Shown: positions 35,845 through 46,383, counted from the stretch's first letter. The stretch is DNA of 64,000 bases from CAWBAT01 sp046331665 (GCA_046331665.1 JAXLQK010000031.1:9453-73452); one strand, 5' to 3'. Notes: generated from the sequence alone by a model not told the origin. A program made the numbers and translations.

Positions 35845-38800
35845 CTAGAAGCTAAATCTTATGGTAAAGGTGATTTGCCGCATCTGTCTCGCGCTGGTTA
35901 ACTGACCAAATGTTGATGAGTCGGCCACCACCCCCAGCCCGGAGAAATTGACAGTATTGAACAAGTTGTTGGCTTGGGCGCGGAACTCCAACCGCTTGCC
36001 GTCATTGGAAAGGGGAATCGCCTTGGTAACGGTCATATTTACGTTTGCCATGCCCGGACCGGTGATGGTATTTCGACCTGCATTTCCCAAGATGCCTGTT
36101 CCTGGAATGGCAAAGGCTGCTGTATTGAAAAAATGTTCAACGGATTGTTCAGAAGACGGCAATGAGATGGGCTCTCCCGTTGCGTCGGCACGCAATGATT
36201 GATTTACCGGGATACCAGCCAAAAAGGTTGAACTGCCACTAATTCTTGCCGTGTAAGGAGTGCCGGACTGAAGCGCGATGATAGCCATGAGTGACCAGCC
36301 TCCAGCAACCTTGGTAGGCCAGCCCCCCTGGGAAAGGAACTTTTTTCTTTCACCCATGGGTAGCTCATAAACCGACGAGATATTGGCTTGATGGCGGATG
36401 TCAAAAGTCGACAATCCCCTTTCCGCTTCCAGGTTATTGGTGTAAAGGGCGACCGTTTGTTGACTCCCCCCGATGCTGGAAGCGTCGTCCAGGGATTTTC
36501 CATAAATATAACTACCGTTGACAGCCAGCCCGGAGGTAAATCGCCTCTGGAGACGAATCGAGAAGGAATTAAAGCTGGAATTGGCTCCATAGGATTCAAA
36601 GAAAAATTCCTGGGCATTGGAGATGCCGGGATTCAACGACGGGGTCTGGGGAGTTACTAATAACCGATTGGGAGAAAGCAGGACGTCCAAGCCTGTCCCT
36701 TTGGAGCCGTTGTAAGACAGCGTCAAAACGAGATTCGGACGGAGCTGATGCTGAATGTCCAGGTTCCAGAGCTGAATATAGCCCACGCGAAGCGACCGGT
36801 CGACGGCGTAATTATTGGTAACTGTTCCCGAATTCGGCGGAGGAAATCCATTATTCAGCGTGAGGACATCGGGGGAGCCCGTAATCAGTGTATTGCTGAA
36901 GGCGAAGGGAGGTTGGCTTGCCAATTGAAGATCAATCTGGTTATAGATGGAGGAGTTATAGAAAATACCATATCCGCTCCGAATTACCGTACTGTGATGT
37001 TGGAAGGGTTTCCAGGCAATTCCCAAGCGGGGAGCGAAGTTATTTCGATCCGGATTGATCAGTCCGCGCGGAAAAGGTCCGCTGTAGGGGCCCGTGGAGT
37101 TAGGGACTACCACGCTGACGCCTGTAAACTCAGGAGCCACGTCCAGGTTGGCGATATGGTTGTATTTCTCAATCAGGGGGGTAACAAATTCATAACGCAG
37201 ACCCACATTAATCGTGAGTTGAGGTGTAAGCTTCCAGTTGTCCTGGATGAATGTATTGTAAACATTTCCACGAAAATAGTTACTGCTGGTGCCATAACGA
37301 ATGGATGTGGATTGAGGTAAGCCCAGGAGAAAATCCGCGAGGTCATACCCCGTCCCCCGAATGATGGCCCCGGTTGAATCCAGGGCACTCGTTAATGAAC
37401 CGTTGAAGACGAACGTGCCCCGCGAATTGGGTTCCGTTTCGCTGTTGATCTCGACACGACGGTACTCGATCCCCCCTCGAAAAGTATGTTTGTTTTTGAC
37501 CCAGGTGAGCGTATCGCCGAGATGACTTGTTTGATCGCGCCTGAGTAAGGGATAAGTGTCTTGCAGTGCAGCGTAGTTGGTAAGGCGTACCGTGGGAACA
37601 CCATAATTAATCGGATCTGTGGGAACTCCCGAAATACCTAAATCCCCAGCCACATCGTTGACATAGGCGAACTCGTTCAAGGAACTCGTACGCATCCGGT
37701 TAAAACTGTACGTCGCATTATTAATCAAGTGAGAGGTGAAGTTATGAACATAGTTAAGGCGAGCATTCTGACCGCGGGTGGACTGGGTAGTCAGAAATCC
37801 CGGAAAAACCTGGGTTGTCTCAGAGTGCGTTTGACGCCAAAAATAAGCCACAGCAAGATTATCGTTGGGGCTTATTCGAAAATTAAAGCGGCTCAAGATC
37901 ATGTCCGAGTTTGTCGGCAGCGACAAAAGTTGATGGTAATTGAGCACACTGCCAGGCAGATTGGGGAGGGGAATATAACTGAGCAGTCCCAGTGCTGTTG
38001 GACTCATTCGGCCTGCCGGGATGATGTTATTGGTAAATTGCCTGTCCTGGTTAGGTTCTCCGCGGATAGCGGGGTCGTATATCGCGACGGGCTGAGTTGA
38101 AGCACCTATCCGAATGAGAGATTGCGAAAAGTCGCCATTTCGTTCGAGAGCGTAGGCACAGTAACAGTGCTATCCGAAGGAGAAGTACTTCTGAACCGAC
38201 ATAATTCATGAAAAAAGAGCTGCGGTCTTTGCCGTTAAAATTTTGGGATGGAGAGAGGGCCCCAAGGTTTGCACCGAAGTTATTTTGATTATAAGAGGCT
38301 TTCGGCTGCTCCAAGCCCGAGAACGAAAATTGACGGGCATCGAAGACGGAATTGTTATAGCTCTCAAAGATTGATCCCCGGAGCCGATTGGCTGAATTGG
38401 GGCCAAACCCTCCTGCTCCGAACGCCCCTCCTCCAAATCCCCCCTGGCCTCCAAAACTCCAGGTCCCCTCCAAAGCCCCTCCGCCAAAGCCTCCGCCGGG
38501 TCCGCCTCGGCCCGAGGGAAAACCTCCGCCGAAGCCGCCGGGACCTCCTACCATGGGGCCTCCGCCTAAGTTCCCCATCCCCCCTCGCCCATAGCGCTCG
38601 CCGCGTATGCGGTCCTGGAAGTCCTGTGCCTGGTCATCGGAGACCCATGCTGGGACCAAGCAGAATTTGGAGCACCGGGATCATCAACTTGAATAACCAG
38701 CATGTCTGTTCTGGGCTCAGTCCCATTTCCGTTTGGACTGGACGCAGTTTCCCCTGAAACTCCCGTGGATCCAGGAAACCGCCTCTCGACGCGTCCAGGC

Positions 38801-39253
38801 TGTCAGTGGGCCCTGCAGGGTCAAACTTTGAAAGCGCCCCTCGCCGCGGGACTGGCCACGATTGGATTCTTGATTGCCAGAAGGCCTTTTTGTATTTGTG
38901 ATGGGCTCTTGGTGCAGAAGCATTCAAGACAAAATCCTGCTTCAAATCTTTGACTTAAGGCTGACATTTTTGGTGACGGGTTGAAATCCTGGCATGTTGA
39001 CTTCCAGGCGGTAATCTCCTGGATCAAGGTTGGTTATCTGATACTTTCCAGACGGGTCCGTCGCCATTTGCTGTTCAGCGTGTGAATCCGTATTGACGAG
39101 CTTGACAATGGCACCTGGCAAGGGTCTGTTCTGGGAGTCCTTAATCAGACCTCCAATGGAAAGGAGACCATTGTTAGCCATGACAAAGCAGTTGCCAGTT
39201 GTCAGGGCGATCAAATAACTGGTTGTTAATAAGAATCTTCGTTTCATCATCAA
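35845..39253 (-). pseudogene. TonB-dependent receptor with N-terminal carboxypeptidase-regulatory-like domain (Oar type), frameshifted
   Basis: Three large pieces make one receptor of about 1100 residues. The first (39253-38942) has a signal sequence and a carboxypeptidase-regulatory-like domain (IKDSQNRPLPGAIVKLVN, then SGKYQITNLDPGDYRLEV). Next come short shifted pieces and a glycine-rich plug region (GGFGGGFPSGRGG) at 38659-38051. The last (to 35845) is the beta-barrel with FNFRISPNDNLAVAYFWRQ, RQTFRGG-like plug/barrel motifs and C-terminal FTIRFSF, ending in phenylalanine as barrels do. Frame changes are needed near 38945, 38640, 38200 and 38120; around 38130 the true frame reads ERNGDFSQSLI. 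Acidobacterial receptors of this type import large substrates. Either decayed or poorly sequenced. Confidence 0.82.
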
Positions 39254-39842
39254 TTCCTGGATGTCAGACGCCTCCTCGCATCATTGCCAATAAGATAATC
39301 ATTATAGCGCCCTATTAACTCTTAATCTCTTGGCCTGCTGGTCTTTACGAGGATTTTACATTTGGGCGCTAAGGACCTGTGATTGAAGGAGATTTCTTAA
39401 AGTTGAGAGCACGCAGATGAAGAGAAAACAGCTGTCAAACGTTCGCCTGCCAGCCTTGAATATCGAAGATTTAAAATTTACCGCGACTTTACAGCGCTAG
39501 GGAGTGTTTTATCTTATAGAATTGATAGGGGTTGGAGAGTGCGGATTTTATGCGAACAAGAAGGCCGAAGAAGACATTCCTGGCTCGACGTCATGGACCG
39601 ACAACTGAATATCATTTACTGCGACTTTACAAACCACTGCAAACCTTTTCTGCCGAATTCTCGTCCAAGCAACAGGATCGAATGCGCTGTAGCTGAAAAG
39701 GCGCTATTACCAGGGTCAATATCTCAAGCTTTTCTCCTTGAATGGCACCTGGAAAGCCGGCGGCTGACGCGTTCGCGCCGGAAGAAATCGTGGAACTAAA
39801 GAATGCAATACAAATATTAACCTTGAGAAAAGGAGAATTAAA
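39254..39842. other. Intergenic region, 589 bases, no supported gene
   Basis: Between the TonB receptor start (minus) and the LTxxQ-like gene (plus). A plus-strand frame at 39539-39799 has no recognisable motif, poor codon pattern and no ribosome site, so it is not called. The last bases hold AAAAGGAGAATTAAA, the ribosome site of the next gene. Confidence 0.4.
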
Positions 39843-40379
39843 ATGAAACGCTGGACCAGCTTGCTAGTCTTCACCCTGAGCCTGGGGACCTTGCTTGCTC
39901 AAGACCCTTCAGCTCCAAGTGGACCTCCTTGGGGGCCGCCAAGTTTTGATGCGCTGAAAACTTTTCTGCAACTCACAGATAAGCAGGTCCAAGATTTGAC
40001 AGCATTGCAGACTTCTTTTCGGGATGCGGTGAAACCAATTCACGAGCAAATCCGGACCAAAGAAAAGGACCTTCACACGGAAATGGGAAAGGGATCACCC
40101 GATTCTGCCCTGGTAGCCCAACTCCTGGTCGATATTAAAGGATTGAGATCCCAAATTAAGTCGAAACGCGATGAATTGAGACCTCAATTGCTGGCGCTTC
40201 TTTCCGATTCGCAAAAAAACTCGCTGGCCACCTTGCAACAGGCACTGACCCTGCAGCAGACTGCCCACCAAGCGGCCCGGCTGGATCTGATTGACGGTCC
40301 ACAAACTGGTTCTGGGCCTGGACCTGGTTTTGGTGGGATGAGGAAGGGAATGCTCCGGCACGGCTTTGACCAGCCTTAA
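39843..40379 (+). CDS. Periplasmic LTxxQ/Spy-like protein
   Basis: A 178-residue protein with a signal peptide (RWTSLLVFTLSLGTLLAQ). The mature part is helical, with LQLTDKQVQDLTALQ (an LTxxQ-type motif) and EIRTKEKDL-like charged helices, ending in a glycine-rich tail GSGPGPGFGGMRKGM. Spy/CpxP proteins of this fold are periplasmic chaperones or metal sensors. Strong ribosome site GGAG. It lies before a VWFA-related gene on the same strand, spaced 76 bases. Confidence 0.72.
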   Translation: MKRWTSLLVFTLSLGTLLAQDPSAPSGPPWGPPSFDALKTFLQLTDKQVQDLTALQTSFRDAVKPIHEQIRTKEKDLHTEMGKGSPDSALVAQLLVDIKGLRSQIKSKRDELRPQLLALLSDSQKNSLATLQQALTLQQTAHQAARLDLIDGPQTGSGPGPGFGGMRKGMLRHGFDQP

Positions 40380-40455
40380 TGACATAGCAAATCGGGGTGA
40401 CAAAGGCTACTACCGATTATAATAGAGCAAGGTCACGGTCACCCATTGAGGATCG

Positions 40456-41562
40456 ATGATACCGAGGTCCTTGCGGCCGGAGGTATTGAAGAAGAAACCC
40501 ATGCCAAGTGACGGAATTACGCGGCGCGATTTGTTGCTTTCGTCCATCTCCACGCTATTGGCAAGCCGTCTGGCGCGAGGGATGCAGGAATCTACCCTAT
40601 CTGTCGATGTGAAGGTGGTCAATCTGCTGGCGACGGTGAGAAACAAGCAGGGACAAATCGTTCGTGACCTCAACAAAGAGGATTTCCTCATTGAAGAGGA
40701 CGGTCGCACCCAGGTCATTCGCTATTTTGGAAAAGAGACTGATCTTGCCCTCACCTTAGGACTGCTGGTCGATACGAGCCTGAGCCAGAGAAATTTGATA
40801 GGCCAGGAGCGCAGTGCCAGCTCCTCGTTTATTGGTCAGGTCTTGCGAGAGGACAAAGACCAGGCATTCCTGATTCACTTTGATCGCGAAGTGGAACTCC
40901 TGCAGGATCTGACTTCTTCCAAGCAGCGATTGGACGCTGCCCTGGAATCGCTGGAGGTGCCTCACCCGTCTCAGCGAAGTGGACCGCATTCCCCCGGCAC
41001 AGGCACCGGCGGCCATAGAAGAGGAGGGGGGACTTTGCTCTACGACGCCGTCTATCTGGCGGCGAACGAGGTCATGAAAAGGAAAACTGGGCGCAAGGCT
41101 CTGGTTCTTCTCACGGATGGAGTAGACACCGGCAGCAGAGTGAGCTTGGACACGGCGATTGAGTCGGCCCAAAGGAGTGATACATTGGTTTACTCCATCT
41201 TATTTACGGATCCACAAGCCTATTCGTTCGGCAGTGGAGGATACGGCGGGCCGCATCTTGGGGGATATGGTGGGAGTGGCAGGCACGGTGGGGGAGGCAT
41301 GCCGTATCCACAACGCCAACTTCCCAACGGAAAAAAGACGCTTGAAAGGTTATCCAAGGAAACGGGCGCCGGATTCTATGAAGTGAAAAAAGATCAATCC
41401 ATAGAGCAAATCTATGGGCAGATTAACGAAGAGCTCCGAAATCAATACAGTTTGGGATATACGCCAGACAGGGCCGGGGCAGAACCCGCTTACCACAGAA
41501 TTCACCTGACCACTAAGCAGAAGCATCTCATGGTCCAGACCAGAGAGGGATATTATGGTTGA
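40456..41562 (+). CDS. VWFA-related domain protein with Tat-like signal
   Basis: A 368-residue member of the acidobacterial VWFA-related family: VKVVNLLATVRNKQGQIVRD and DFLIEEDGRTQVIRYF, then LGLLVDTSLSQRNLI (DxSxS metal site kept) and KALVLLTDGVDTGS. The start of the exported part reads TRRDLLLSSISTLLASRL, a twin-arginine-like signal. A glycine-rich insert (about residues 255-285, GGYGGPHLGGYGG) interrupts the domain. The C-terminus has QYSLGYTPDRAG and TKQKHLMVQTREGYYG, the family ending. The ATG at 40501 is an alternative start. Confidence 0.85.
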   Translation: MIPRSLRPEVLKKKPMPSDGITRRDLLLSSISTLLASRLARGMQESTLSVDVKVVNLLATVRNKQGQIVRDLNKEDFLIEEDGRTQVIRYFGKETDLALTLGLLVDTSLSQRNLIGQERSASSSFIGQVLREDKDQAFLIHFDREVELLQDLTSSKQRLDAALESLEVPHPSQRSGPHSPGTGTGGHRRGGGTLLYDAVYLAANEVMKRKTGRKALVLLTDGVDTGSRVSLDTAIESAQRSDTLVYSILFTDPQAYSFGSGGYGGPHLGGYGGSGRHGGGGMPYPQRQLPNGKKTLERLSKETGAGFYEVKKDQSIEQIYGQINEELRNQYSLGYTPDRAGAEPAYHRIHLTTKQKHLMVQTREGYYG

Positions 41563-41588
41563 GTGAAATGCATTCCACGATGCCCTTC

Positions 41589-42323
41589 CTACGATGTTGA
41601 ATTTCCCGCCCCCATTGGGTCAGCCAGGACAACTCGAAATCCGTAATCGGTGTATTTGAAATTTGGATCCAGGCTGCTTCGCGCTGCGCAACGGCTAACC
41701 TTGATCCGATGTCTCCAGGAACCTCCTCGTGAGGCCCGGCGACTGCCAGGCTTTTGATTCAAAGGATTGCCATAGGGCGCATCGCGGTAGTAGTGCGGAT
41801 CGTACCAATCCTCGCACCACTCATGGACATTGTCGCCCAAATTATGTATTCCCAGGGCATTCGGACTCGTCATCCCCACGATCTGGGGCCTTTCCTCAAT
41901 CCATCCAGTCCGATAGATCTCAATCGTTGAGGGATCTTCATCCCCCCAGGAATAAAGCGTAGCCTCCCGGTTGCAACGAATTGCCCGTTCCCATTCCGCC
42001 TCCGTAGGGAGACGAAAGAAGGCATTCGTCTTGGATGACAACCAATGACAATAAGCCACAGCTTCAAACCAGCTCACTCCTATCACGGGTTGTCGGGGAT
42101 GCGAAAAACGATCCTCTGCTGCCGCAGCCGGCATTTCGCTTCCCGTCTCAAGGACAAACTGCCGGTACTCCTCATTGATGACGGTGTAAACTCCCATGGC
42201 GAACCCATCCACCCAGACACGATGAACAGGCTTTTCGTCGTCCCGGCCTTGTTCGCAACCCATACAAAATTCTCCTGCGGGAATTTTTACGAGTGCCGGA
42301 AACTTAAAGTTTGAATCATCCAT
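41589..42323 (-). CDS. SUMF1/formylglycine-generating-enzyme domain protein
   Basis: About 244 residues covering a complete FGE-sulfatase (SUMF1) domain: FPALVKIPAGEFCMGCE at the start, VHRVWVDGFAMGVYTV, PVIGVSWFEAVAYCHWLS, FFRLPTEAEWERAIR, and the end RGGSWRHRIKVSRCAARS with YTDYGFRVV. In true formylglycine generators two cysteines near the C-terminus are catalytic; here only RCAARS is seen near the end, so sulfatase activation is not supported and a C-type-lectin-like or iron-dependent role is possible. The ATG at 42323 and a GTG at 42332 are both possible starts; neither has a clear ribosome site. Confidence 0.82.
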   Translation of the reverse strand: MDDSNFKFPALVKIPAGEFCMGCEQGRDDEKPVHRVWVDGFAMGVYTVINEEYRQFVLETGSEMPAAAAEDRFSHPRQPVIGVSWFEAVAYCHWLSSKTNAFFRLPTEAEWERAIRCNREATLYSWGDEDPSTIEIYRTGWIEERPQIVGMTSPNALGIHNLGDNVHEWCEDWYDPHYYRDAPYGNPLNQKPGSRRASRGGSWRHRIKVSRCAARSSLDPNFKYTDYGFRVVLADPMGAGNSTS

Positions 42324-42600
42324 TTTCAACACTGACAGAAAAAGTCAGTCGAGTTATCATGAACGGAAGATATTCCTGTATTTTCCGCGTAGCGGAGCTT
42401 CTTCAATGATGTCTGATCCGCCGTCTCTCCCCACGTTTGATAATTTGGAGTCTGACAAAAAGATGAATCCAAATCAATGGAAGAGGACCTGATAGAGAGT
42501 TGTGCGGTCCATTGGGCGGGAGTATTCGAATTCCAAAATTAAATTCCTCTTTTTACAATTTGACTTCTGAAAGGATCGAAGAGTCAAGGGGACTCATGAT

Positions 42601-45000
42601 ATGAAGAAACCGATGCCGCAGGAGACCCATATCAAGCATGAAAACCGATTGTCTCGCGACGAATTTCGCCGGATGGATGCCTACTGGCGCGCATGCAATT
42701 ACATGGCCGCCGGCATGATCTATCTTCGTGCCAATCCACTGCTTCGGGAGCCATTGAAACCAGAGCATGTGAAACAGCGTCTATTAGGCCATTGGGGATC
42801 AAGCCCGGGTTTAAGCTTTACTTACATTCACCTCAATCGACTGATTAACAAATATGATCTGGATGCGATCTTCCTGGCAGGTCCCGGTCATGGGGCACCC
42901 GGTATTTTGGCGCCAGTCTACCTGGAGGGCACCTACTCGGAAGTCTATCCGAACAAGGGTGAGGATGAAGAGGGGCTGCGCGAATTCTTTAAAGAGTTTT
43001 CTTTCCCGGGGGGAATCGGCAGTCACTGCACACCGGAAACGCCAGGCTCCATCCACGAAGGGGGCGAATTGGGGTACAGCATTTCTCACGCGTTTGGTGC
43101 AGCTTTTGACAACCCTGAATTAATCGTAACGGTCGTAGTGGGAGACGGCGAAGCCGAAACAGGACCTTTGGCGACCTCCTGGCATTCCAGTAAGTTCTTA
43201 AACCCCGTCCGGGATGGTGCGGTACTGCCGGTTTTACATCTCAATGGCTATAAAATCAATAATCCTACCCTGCTGTCGCGAATTCCCCACGAGGAATTGG
43301 AGAGCCTGTTCAAAGGGTATGGATGGACACCCCATTTTGTGGAGGGTAATGACCCCGCCCAGATGCATCAGCGAATGGCGGCGGTGTTGGAGGATTGTGT
43401 CCTCGAGATTCGTCGGATTCAGAAAGAGTCCCGTGCCAAGCGAAAGCCGTCTCGGGTCCGTTGGCCCATGATTGTATTACGCAGCCCAAAGGGATGGACC
43501 GGCCCTAAAGAAGTGGATGGTCATAAAGTGGAAGGCTTCTGGCGGGCACATCAAGTCCCTTTGTCAGGGCTGCATGAATCGCCGGCCCATCTGAGGCAAT
43601 TGGAAGCCTGGATGCGGAGTTATCAGCCGGAGAATCTCTTCGACGAAAAAGGTCGGTTGATTTCAGAATTAAAGGCGCTTGCCCCCAAAGGTCCTCGACG
43701 GATGAGTGCCAATCCCCATGCCAATGGGGGGTTGTTACGAAAGGCCCTGCGAATGCCAGACTTTCGTGATTATGCCATCAATGTGGAGCAACCCGGCAAG
43801 ATCACTGCCGAGAACACGCGTCCGTTGGGTTGTTTCCTGCGTGACATCATGCAACAGAACATGCACAACTTCCGGGTTTTTGGTCCTGATGAGAATTCGT
43901 CTAACAAACTCGACGCGATTTACGAAGTATCCAAGAAACTCTGGCTTTCCGAGTTTCTGCCGGAAGATGCCGATGGCGGGGCATTATCAACGGAGGGTCG
44001 GGTCTTGGAAATGCTCTCCGAGCATACCCTGGAGGGATGGCTTGAAGGGTACCTGCTGACGGGCCGGCACGGGTTTTTTTCAACGTATGAGGCCTTTGTG
44101 CATGTGATTGATTCGATGTTCAACCAACATGCCAAGTGGCTTGCCATTTGCCGCGAACTGCCCTGGCGGGCACCGATAGCGTCCCTCAATCTTCTCATTA
44201 CCTCGACGGTGTGGCGACAGGACCACAACGGCTTTACCCACCAGGATCCCGGCTTCCTCGATGTTGTCGTGAACAAAAGCCCCGAAATCTGCCGGATCTA
44301 CCTGCCGCCCGATGTGAACACGCTATTGAGCGTTGCCAACCACTGCTTGAAGAGCACCAATTATGTGAATGTCATTGTTTGCGACAAGCAAAAACATCTG
44401 CAGTACATGACCATGGAGGAGGCCATCGCGCATTGTACAAAGGGGATCGGCATCTGGAGAAAAGCCAGCAATGACGAAGGCGCCGAACCGGATGTCGTAA
44501 TCGCCAGCGCCGGAGACATTCCCACCAAGGAGGCTCTGGCGGCTGTCGTCTTGCTGCGGGAGGACTTCCCCAACCTCAGAATCCGTTTTATCAACGTCGT
44601 GGATCTCTTTAGACTCACTCCTTCGTCGGAGCACCCACATGGTTTGTCCGACCGTGACTTTGACAGCCTGTTTACTTTGGATAAACCCATCATCTTCAAC
44701 TTCCACGGGTATCCGTGGCTGATCCATCGTTTGACTTACCGGCGCACGAATCACAGAAATCTGCACGTGCGAGGATATAAGGAAAAAGGGAGCATCAATA
44801 CTCCCCTGGATTTGGCCATCCAAAATCAAATCGACCGCTTTAGCCTGGCGATTGATGTGATCGATCGCGTTCCTGGCTTGAGCGTGGCCGGCGCCCATGC
44901 CAAAGAGAAGTTGCGAAACAAGCAAATCGAGTGTCAGAACTATGCATATGAATATGGCGTTGATTTGCCAGAGCAGGATCAATGGAAGTGGCCTTTCTGA
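42601..45000 (+). CDS. xfp: Phosphoketolase (xylulose-5-P/fructose-6-P)
   Basis: A 799-residue thiamine-diphosphate enzyme that cleaves xylulose 5-phosphate (or fructose 6-phosphate) with phosphate to acetyl phosphate and glyceraldehyde 3-phosphate (or erythrose 4-phosphate). The N-terminal domain has GPGHGAPGILAPVYLEG, GGIGSHCTPETPGSIHEGG and the cofactor motif VVGDGEAETG with LNGYKINN. The middle domain has TAENTRPLGCFLRDIMQ and FRVFGPDENSSN; the C-terminal domain starts near DKPIIFNFHGYPWLIHRL. Length is the family norm. AAGGGG precedes the ATG. It stands at the left end of a block of sugar-phosphate genes and would draw the products of the pentose phosphate route. Confidence 0.96.
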   Translation: MKKPMPQETHIKHENRLSRDEFRRMDAYWRACNYMAAGMIYLRANPLLREPLKPEHVKQRLLGHWGSSPGLSFTYIHLNRLINKYDLDAIFLAGPGHGAPGILAPVYLEGTYSEVYPNKGEDEEGLREFFKEFSFPGGIGSHCTPETPGSIHEGGELGYSISHAFGAAFDNPELIVTVVVGDGEAETGPLATSWHSSKFLNPVRDGAVLPVLHLNGYKINNPTLLSRIPHEELESLFKGYGWTPHFVEGNDPAQMHQRMAAVLEDCVLEIRRIQKESRAKRKPSRVRWPMIVLRSPKGWTGPKEVDGHKVEGFWRAHQVPLSGLHESPAHLRQLEAWMRSYQPENLFDEKGRLISELKALAPKGPRRMSANPHANGGLLRKALRMPDFRDYAINVEQPGKITAENTRPLGCFLRDIMQQNMHNFRVFGPDENSSNKLDAIYEVSKKLWLSEFLPEDADGGALSTEGRVLEMLSEHTLEGWLEGYLLTGRHGFFSTYEAFVHVIDSMFNQHAKWLAICRELPWRAPIASLNLLITSTVWRQDHNGFTHQDPGFLDVVVNKSPEICRIYLPPDVNTLLSVANHCLKSTNYVNVIVCDKQKHLQYMTMEEAIAHCTKGIGIWRKASNDEGAEPDVVIASAGDIPTKEALAAVVLLREDFPNLRIRFINVVDLFRLTPSSEHPHGLSDRDFDSLFTLDKPIIFNFHGYPWLIHRLTYRRTNHRNLHVRGYKEKGSINTPLDLAIQNQIDRFSLAIDVIDRVPGLSVAGAHAKEKLRNKQIECQNYAYEYGVDLPEQDQWKWPF

Positions 45001-45167
45001 ACCGACATCGAGACCCGATTGAGATTGAAATCGGGCGCTTGCTCTGGTTATGCTGTTGCGTCAGTAGGCAGCTTGCAGGCTTACCTGTCGGCAATTGGCG
45101 TTCAGTAAGATAAGGCTCTACGTTACCTTAACAAATCCAAAACAACCGCAGGCAAATCCCGATTCTC

Positions 45168-45677
45168 ATGAATCCAACCACTCCAACCCCCTATGCGACC
45201 TCTCTTGAAGAGGTCCTCTGGGGAGGTTTACTCGTGGCCATCACGATGGCTTTGCACGGCTTTGGCATGCTGCTGGTACTGCGCGTGAGCGCTGAGTTCA
45301 AGGAAAGGTTTGAGCGATCGCCCAGACTAACTCTTGGCTTGCTCCAGCTGGTCGTGGCCAGCTGGACGATCCTTATCGTTCATCTCGTCGAAGTCTTTAC
45401 CTGGGCCGGGTTCTTCTTGTGGAAGAACGCCGTGAATACTGGGACGGGGGCCGCGGCTAATGCGAGCCTCTCCTACTATTTCGCACTTTTGGATTACACG
45501 ACGCTGGGATGCGAATACGATCTTTATCCGCGCTGGCGCTTGCTTTCAGGGATGATCGCCATGGCAGGACTTCTCACCTTTGCCTGGTCTACCGGCGTGC
45601 TCCTGACCCTCGCGCAGGATTTTCAGGACCAGCAGGTATTGCTATATAAGCAGCGACGGAAAAAACACCAGTCTTGA
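45168..45677 (+). CDS. Two-transmembrane-helix potassium-channel-like protein
   Basis: A 169-residue membrane protein. Helix 1 lies at about 18-38, a second at about 55-75, then a re-entrant pore loop SYYFALLDYTTLGCEYD and a last helix at about 130-150 (AMAGLLTFAWSTGVLLTLAQ). The arrangement and the SYYFALLDYTTLG segment match the pore module of bacterial potassium channels, but the selectivity filter reads TTLGCEYD instead of TVGYGD, so potassium selectivity is in doubt. The C-terminus is short and basic, without a regulatory domain. Function as a channel is inference from the pore-like segment. Confidence 0.6.
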   Translation: MNPTTPTPYATSLEEVLWGGLLVAITMALHGFGMLLVLRVSAEFKERFERSPRLTLGLLQLVVASWTILIVHLVEVFTWAGFFLWKNAVNTGTGAAANASLSYYFALLDYTTLGCEYDLYPRWRLLSGMIAMAGLLTFAWSTGVLLTLAQDFQDQQVLLYKQRRKKHQS

Positions 45678-45744
45678 TGTTTTTTCGCGCTATGAGCGTG
45701 AGGCGGGAATTGCCAGCCTCTATTCCCAAAACCGGAGACATGGA

Positions 45745-46257
45745 ATGAAATGGTGGGAGCGATTTATAAAAGATGATTGGCTTGGTGTCCATTTTGCGCT
45801 GAATGTGTATATCGCGACCACGGTGCTTTGGTTGATCCTGCACAAGGCTGCCGGTCTTAATCCGATCTGGGCGATTAGCTCCATGATTGCGGCGAGCGAT
45901 CCAGTCATCAAGACGGCGGCTAAGACCTTCCGAAGCCGGTTCATCAATTCTCTCCTCGGTTGTTCCGTGGGGCTTGCCTTCCTGATGATCGGTGGCGCTC
46001 GGGAATGGAAACTACCGCTCGCCTTGATGATTACGGTCCTGCTGTCGACTTATGTGGTTCGCATCCAGCTAATGTGGCGCCAAGCCCCTATAACCGCTGC
46101 CATTGTGATCGCGGCGGGGATGTTGCACCAATCGAAAATGACTGCCTTGGAGGTTGGAATCCGAAGAGTCGGTGAAGTTCTATTGGGATGTATCGTGGGC
46201 TTGGTCGTTTCCTGGATAATGTCCAAGGTTTGGCCTCCACCAGAACCCAAAAAGTAA
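45745..46257 (+). CDS. FUSC-like membrane protein (aromatic acid exporter family)
   Basis: A 170-residue protein with four or more hydrophobic helices: IATTVLWLILHKAAGLNPIW, SRFINSLLGCSVGLAFLMI, PLALMITVLLSTYVVRIQL and VGEVLLGCIVGLVVSWIMS. The order (NPIWAISSMIAASDPVIK, then RRVGEVLLGCIVG) matches half of a FUSC/fusaric-acid-resistance type unit, a family linked to export of aromatic acids. It is short compared with full exporters. GGAGA precedes the ATG. It follows the channel-like gene by 67 bases. Confidence 0.7.
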   Translation: MKWWERFIKDDWLGVHFALNVYIATTVLWLILHKAAGLNPIWAISSMIAASDPVIKTAAKTFRSRFINSLLGCSVGLAFLMIGGAREWKLPLALMITVLLSTYVVRIQLMWRQAPITAAIVIAAGMLHQSKMTALEVGIRRVGEVLLGCIVGLVVSWIMSKVWPPPEPKK

Positions 46258-46383
46258 GGAACACGGCCAAAACTTAAAGCGGTTTTTAGAGCGAAAGAAT
46301 TGGCAAGGAACTCGCTGATTTCGGATTAGAAAATCTGGCCTGAATTTGCCGGAAGTTCTCAGCACCGGTAAAGGAGCGACAAG

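Noticed and set aside
38248..38757. Plus-strand proline-rich frames over the TonB receptor
   Set aside because: Complement of the glycine-rich plug sequence on the minus strand; proline-rich reading is a by-product of GGN codons.
39539..39799. Plus-strand frame of 86 codons upstream of the LTxxQ-like gene
   Set aside because: No ribosome site, no motif and unusual composition; a decayed sigma or anti-sigma gene was considered but no signature was found.
41589..42323. True formylglycine-generating enzyme for sulfatases
   Set aside because: The pair of catalytic cysteines is not complete and no sulfatase gene is near.
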